Assembly (NCBI GenBank): GCA_018334775.1
Contig: JAGXLJ010000002.1
Span: forward strand, 1-17,958
DNA from: Halodesulfurarchaeum sp.
GTDB lineage: Archaea; Halobacteriota; Halobacteria; Halobacteriales; Halobacteriaceae
DNA length: 17,958 nucleotides
Direction of reading: 5' to 3'
Shown: one piece after another, positions 14,474 through 17,958 of the stretch
How the letters are laid out: each line of letters starts with the position of its first letter
Position numbering within the stretch: the stretch's first letter is position 1
Notes under the pieces: generated by a model
What the model was told of the DNA's origin: nothing
The model's input: only the letters and a program-made list of their open reading frames with translations
Database searches by the model: none
Translations under genes and position numbers: made by a program

Positions 14474-15172
14474 ATGAGCGGGCCGTGGACACACTGGGAT
14501 CACGTCCTCAAGGTCGATCCCGACAAAGAACTCGTGGCTGGGGACACCTTCGAAGACGTCTGTACGAGCGGGACGGACGCCATCGAAATCGGTGGAACGA
14601 CCGGCATGACCGAAGAAAAGATGGAACGGGTCGTAAGTGCCTGCAAGGAGTACGATATCCCGTTGTATCAAGAGCCCTCGAACCCGGGAGTGGTCATCGA
14701 CGACCCGGGTCTGGACGGATATCTCATCCCGACTGTCTTCAATGCCGGTGACCCGTTCTGGATCACTGGCGCACACAAGGAATGGGCCCGGATCGGCGAG
14801 GTGGAATGGGGGAGAACGCACACCGAAGCTTACATCGTTCTGAATCCTGACGCATCGGTCGCGTCATACACCGAAGCGAACTGTGACCTCGGCCCTGAAG
14901 AGGTGGCTGCGTACGCCTCGATCGCAGAGCGCCTTTTCGGCCAGGATATCATCTATCTGGAGTATTCGGGAATGTTGGGCGACCCGGAAACCGTGTTGGC
15001 TGCCACCGAGGCACTCTCCGAGTCGACATCGTTCTACGGTGGGGGCATTCACGATTACGAATCGGCCCACGAGATGGGGGCGGTCGCTGACGTCGTCGTC
15101 GTGGGCGATTTGGTTCACGAAGCGGGTGTCGAGGCCGTCGAGGAGACCGTCCGCGGAGCAAAAGACGCCTGA
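14474..15172 (+). CDS. Phosphoglycerol geranylgeranyltransferase (GGGP synthase family)
   Basis: A 232-residue TIM-barrel enzyme that joins glycerol-1-phosphate to geranylgeranyl diphosphate, the first ether-bond step of archaeal membrane lipids. Seen in sequence: a Mg2+/diphosphate-binding Asp candidate at 15 in [19 protein letters not shown] (35-44), LYQEPSNPG (64-72), [11 protein letters not shown] (161-171), the phosphate-binding [11 protein letters not shown] (188-198) and [10 protein letters not shown] (207-216). These follow the order of the GGGPS/PcrB family, and the length is typical for the haloarchaeal group. It is on the same strand as tfb and aspS, with its own TATA-like box. Specificity for the C20 prenyl chain is inferred from the archaeal context. 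Confidence 0.9.
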   Translation: MSGPWTHWDHVLKVDPDKELVAGDTFEDVCTSGTDAIEIGGTTGMTEEKMERVVSACKEYDIPLYQEPSNPGVVIDDPGLDGYLIPTVFNAGDPFWITGAHKEWARIGEVEWGRTHTEAYIVLNPDASVASYTEANCDLGPEEVAAYASIAERLFGQDIIYLEYSGMLGDPETVLAATEALSESTSFYGGGIHDYESAHEMGAVADVVVVGDLVHEAGVEAVEETVRGAKDA

Positions 15173-15197
15173 GTTCCACCCAGGCGAAATACGGATG

Positions 15198-15204
15198 TTT
15201 AAAA
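15198..15204 (+). promoter_or_regulatory. TATA-like box for aspS
   Basis: TTTAAAA is centred about 28 bp before the aspS ATG at 15229, in the 56-bp gap after the lipid gene. Transcription would start within a few bases of the ATG, so the AGGTG at 15219-15223 would probably not be part of the leader. Confidence 0.6.
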
Positions 15205-15228
15205 GCGGTCCGTTGCCTAGGTGCCTTC

Positions 15229-16533
15229 ATGCGAGACCGGACACATGCTGCAGACGCCGAACCCGGCATGGAGGCGACGATAGCCGGATGGGTACACGAG
15301 ATCCGTGACCTCGGCGGAATCGCCTTTCTCATTTTGCGCGATCGAACCGGCCGAATCCAGGTCAAGTTCGAAAAGGACGACCTCGACGACGAACTCGTCG
15401 AAAGAGGCCTCTCGGTCCATCGCGAGAGCGTCCTTCAGGTAACCGGCAAGGTTTTCGAAGAAGACCGGGCCCCGACGGGTGTCGAAATCGTCCCCGACTC
15501 CCTGGAAATCGTCGCGGAAGCCGACCCAGAACTGCCACTCGATCCCTCCGGAAAGGTCGGCGCGGATCTCTCGACCCGACTTGACAACCGAACATTGGAT
15601 CTCCGCCGGGCGGAAACCCGCGCCATCTTCGAGATTCGCAGTGCCGTACTCGAAGCCGCTCGTGACACGTTCCGCGAATTGGGTGGCACCGAGATCACGA
15701 CGCCGAAGATCGTCGCAACCGGGACCGAAGGCGGTACGGAACTCTTCCCGATCACCTACTTCGGTCGCGAGGCGTTCATGAACCAATCGCCCCAACTCTT
15801 CAAACAGCTTCTGGCAGCCTCCGGCCTCGAACGCGTCTTCGAGATCGGCCCGATCTTCCGCGCCGAGGAACACAACACGCCCCGACACCTCAACGAAGCC
15901 ACGAGTATCGACTTCGAGAGCGCGTTCATCGACGCTGAGGAGGCCATGGACGTGGCCGAAACCTTCCTTCGCTCAGTCTACCAGGCCGTCGAATCGAACT
16001 GTCAGGACGAACTGGAAACGCTCGGTCTCGCTGCGGACTTTACCGTTCCTGAGGCCGATTTCCCCCGTATCACGTACGAGGAAGCGATCCAACGGGCGAA
16101 CGCCACTGGCGTCGTCGACGAGCAACTCACCTGGGGCGATGACCTCCCGACTGAGGCCGAGAAGGCGCTGGGCGAGGCAATCGACCAGCATTACTTCATC
16201 ACGAACTGGCCCGCGGAAGTCAAGCCGTTTTACATCAAAGACGAGGACGACGATCCCGAGGTCTCCACCGGCTTCGACCTGAACCATCCCCGCATGGAAC
16301 TCGTCTCGGGTGGGCAGCGCGAACACCGCTATGACCAGCTCGTCGAGGGCTTCGAGGCTCAGGGCCTCGACCCGGCCGCCTTCGACTATTACACTAAGAT
16401 GTTCAAGTACGGCATGCCACCCCACGCAGGCTGGGGGATGGGTGCCGAGCGACTCCTCGTGACAATGCTCGACCTGGACAACATCCGGGAGGCCGTCCTC
16501 TTCCCGCGAGACCGTAAGCGGCTGTCGCCATAG
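15229..16533 (+). CDS. aspS: Aspartyl-tRNA synthetase, archaeal type, predicted non-discriminating
   Basis: A 434-residue class IIb synthetase charging tRNA with aspartate in the cytoplasm. The N-terminal OB-fold anticodon-binding domain spans about residues 1-100, the catalytic domain 125-434. Motif 2 is [14 protein letters not shown] with Arg211, the flexible loop is [10 protein letters not shown] (165-174), and motif 3 is GMGAERLL with Arg408 near the C-terminus [11 protein letters not shown]. In the anticodon domain, His23 (GWVHEIRD) and Pro82 (DRAPTGVEI) stand where discriminating archaeal enzymes have Trp and Lys, so this form is expected also to make Asp-tRNA(Asn). The stop is 3 bp before the pantoate kinase ATG, so the two are co-transcribed. 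Confidence 0.97.
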   Translation: MRDRTHAADAEPGMEATIAGWVHEIRDLGGIAFLILRDRTGRIQVKFEKDDLDDELVERGLSVHRESVLQVTGKVFEEDRAPTGVEIVPDSLEIVAEADPELPLDPSGKVGADLSTRLDNRTLDLRRAETRAIFEIRSAVLEAARDTFRELGGTEITTPKIVATGTEGGTELFPITYFGREAFMNQSPQLFKQLLAASGLERVFEIGPIFRAEEHNTPRHLNEATSIDFESAFIDAEEAMDVAETFLRSVYQAVESNCQDELETLGLAADFTVPEADFPRITYEEAIQRANATGVVDEQLTWGDDLPTEAEKALGEAIDQHYFITNWPAEVKPFYIKDEDDDPEVSTGFDLNHPRMELVSGGQREHRYDQLVEGFEAQGLDPAAFDYYTKMFKYGMPPHAGWGMGAERLLVTMLDLDNIREAVLFPRDRKRLSP

Positions 16534-16536
16534 GGG

Positions 16537-17373
16537 ATGACCGACCGGACTGTCGCCGCAGCGTTCGTCCCGGGTCACATAACCGGGCTGTTTACGGTAA
16601 ATCAAACAGCGGATCCAGCCACGACCGGCTCCAGAGGGGCTGGTTTCACGCTCACAGATGGGGTCACCGTTACCGTTCGACCGGCCGACGAGCGATCCCT
16701 CTCTCTCGACGGGGAACCGACAGATATCGAATCAGTCAGGAGAGTTCTCGACGAACTCGCTATCGATGCGGCAGTCGAAATCGTCACCGATCTTCCCATC
16801 GGCACCGGATTCGGACTTTCCGGAGGAATGGGGCTTGGAACTGCACTTGCAGCAAACGAAGGCTTCGAGTTAGGGCGAACGGAAACAGAGTTGATACGAG
16901 TTGCCCATATTGCCGACGTGGAGGCCGGAACTGGGTTGGGCGACGTGGTCGCCCAGGCAAGGGGCGGGATCGTCCTCCGTCTCGACCCAGGGTCACCCCC
17001 ACACGGACGCTTGGACGGGATTCCAGGGACCGAACGTGTCGAGTTCCTCACACTCGGGGAGCTGTCGACGCCCGCTGTGCTGACCGACCACCCAGAGACG
17101 ATCACCAATGCAGGGACCCGTGCGCTCGAGAAACTCCAGTCCGATCCAACCAGCGAGCAGTTCATCGAAACCGCCAGTGAGTTCAGCGCCGAGGTCGGTC
17201 TTGCGACGCCCCGTTTGCAATCGATTCTTGCCGACGTCGAGGCCGCTGGTGGCGTCGCATCGATGGCGATGCTCGGTGAGACGGTGTTTGCCTTCGGCCA
17301 CGATCTGAGCGAGGCTGGCTACGAACCCACGGTCTCCCAAATCGACCCGAGCGGGGCCCATGTCTGCGAGTAG
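16537..17373 (+). CDS. Pantoate kinase (GHMP family)
   Basis: A 278-residue GHMP-superfamily kinase that phosphorylates pantoate with ATP to 4-phosphopantoate, the archaeal route to CoA. Seen: the N-terminal substrate motif AFVPGHITGLF (residues 9-19) and the glycine-rich ATP loop PIGTGFGLSGGMGLGTALAA (87-106), then AHIADVEAGTGLGDVVAQARGG and a C-terminal MAMLGETVFAFG motif 3. The pattern is that of archaeal PoK (COG1829), not of bacterial homoserine or mevalonate kinases. It follows aspS after only 3 bp and precedes phosphopantothenate synthetase, the next enzyme in the same pathway, by 35 bp; that neighbour makes the call firm. Confidence 0.92.
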   Translation: MTDRTVAAAFVPGHITGLFTVNQTADPATTGSRGAGFTLTDGVTVTVRPADERSLSLDGEPTDIESVRRVLDELAIDAAVEIVTDLPIGTGFGLSGGMGLGTALAANEGFELGRTETELIRVAHIADVEAGTGLGDVVAQARGGIVLRLDPGSPPHGRLDGIPGTERVEFLTLGELSTPAVLTDHPETITNAGTRALEKLQSDPTSEQFIETASEFSAEVGLATPRLQSILADVEAAGGVASMAMLGETVFAFGHDLSEAGYEPTVSQIDPSGAHVCE

Positions 17374-17378
17374 CGAAG

Positions 17379-17383
17379 TTTTT
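17379..17383 (+). terminator. T5 tract between the two CoA genes
   Basis: TTTTT lies 5 nt after the pantoate kinase stop and about 28 bp before the next ATG. It could be an archaeal T-tract terminator or part of a weak promoter for the following gene; the sequence does not decide. Confidence 0.3.
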
Positions 17384-17408
17384 CCCACCCGATTGCCTAC
17401 ACCAATCC

Positions 17409-17958
17409 ATGACTGATGCCGCCGGAATCCCCGCCGATCACCCGCGACACGATTCGCTGGTGACCAGACACCGCATCGAAGCCGGTGTCGAGGCCGGGAT
17501 CACGAGCCAGCAGGGCCTGATCGCGCAGGGCCGGGGCGAAGCCTTCGATTACTTGCTTGGTGAACAAACGATTCCCAGTGCGGACCGGGCGGCTCGGGCA
17601 GCCGCGGCCGCACTACTTGATGCCGACCAGCCCGTTTTGAGCGTTAACGGGAATGTAGCGGCACTCGTTCCCGAAGAGATAGTCGACCTCGCCGACGCGG
17701 TCGATGCAGCCCTCGAAATCAACCTCTTCAACCGGGGCAAGGATCGGATGGCTGCCATCGAGGCCCACCTCCGGGAACACGGAGCCACCGAGGTCAAAGG
17801 GCTGACTGCCGACGCCAGAATACCCGGGCTCTCCCACGAGCGAGCGAAAGTCGACGCCGATGGGATATATGCCGCCGACGTGGTTCTCGTCCCGCTGGAG
17901 GACGGTGACCGGGCGGAAGCCCTCTCCGACATGGGGAAAACCGAGATCGTCATCGATC
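17409..17958 (+). CDS. 4-phosphopantoate--beta-alanine ligase (phosphopantothenate synthetase), N-terminal part
   Basis: The first 183 codons of archaeal phosphopantothenate synthetase (COG1701), cut by the right edge. The enzyme joins 4-phosphopantoate and beta-alanine using ATP, directly after pantoate kinase in archaeal CoA synthesis. The fragment runs from an ATG at 17409 with no stop to the window end. Its family features are HPRHDSLVTRHRIEAGVEAG near the N-terminus, SVNGNVAALVPEE (78-90), ALEINLFNR (101-109), DADGIYAADVVLVPLEDGDR (149-168) and MGKTEIVID at the edge. The usual length is about 250 residues, so roughly a quarter is missing. The frame has no competing start upstream in the 35-bp gap. 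Confidence 0.92.
   Translation, partial: MTDAAGIPADHPRHDSLVTRHRIEAGVEAGITSQQGLIAQGRGEAFDYLLGEQTIPSADRAARAAAAALLDADQPVLSVNGNVAALVPEEIVDLADAVDAALEINLFNRGKDRMAAIEAHLREHGATEVKGLTADARIPGLSHERAKVDADGIYAADVVLVPLEDGDRAEALSDMGKTEIVID

Overview
The window looks like a haloarchaeal (class Halobacteria) chromosome segment. The reasons are a GC-rich sequence, Asp/Glu-rich soluble proteins, archaeal-type information genes (TFB, an archaeal AspRS), an archaeal lipid gene (geranylgeranylglyceryl phosphate synthase family), archaeal CoA genes (pantoate kinase and phosphopantothenate synthetase), and near-leaderless starts with TATA-like boxes about 25-35 bp upstream. Both ends cut through genes: an MFS transporter at the left and a phosphopantothenate synthetase at the right. 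No gene-free stretch exceeds 300 bp; the largest gap is 181 bp. I see no tRNA, rRNA, CRISPR array or insertion sequence.

Left half (1-9234, all minus strand). Ten tightly packed or overlapping genes read leftward from a TATA-like box at 9261-9267: a coiled-coil protein, a small signal-anchored protein, a type II/IV secretion ATPase, a TadC/GspF-like polytopic membrane protein, four single-anchor surface proteins (the last 957 residues long), a helix-rich protein of unknown function, and the start of an MFS transporter. The first eight look like one archaeal Tad/type-IV-pilus-like machine: motor ATPase, membrane platform, pilin-like subunits, and accessory proteins with no assigned function. 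This is the most interesting system in the window. The subunits match what I remember of haloarchaeal DUF7310, DUF7311, DUF7283, DUF7285, DUF7284 and DUF7286, but these family numbers are from memory.

Middle (9295-13290). On the minus strand lie a phosphodiesterase/alkaline-phosphatase-superfamily enzyme, an unassigned 42-residue acidic protein that appears to be its own transcription unit, and inorganic pyrophosphatase. A PadR-like winged-helix regulator resembling the oxidative-stress regulator RosR diverges from the pyrophosphatase. Convergent to it is an overlapping minus-strand pair, ribonuclease HI followed by a haloarchaeal conserved protein.

Right (13463-17958, all plus strand). Transcription factor B, a phosphoglycerol geranylgeranyltransferase (first step of archaeal ether lipids), aspartyl-tRNA synthetase with residues that predict a non-discriminating enzyme, pantoate kinase, and the start of phosphopantothenate synthetase. 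The last two carry out consecutive steps of archaeal CoA synthesis.
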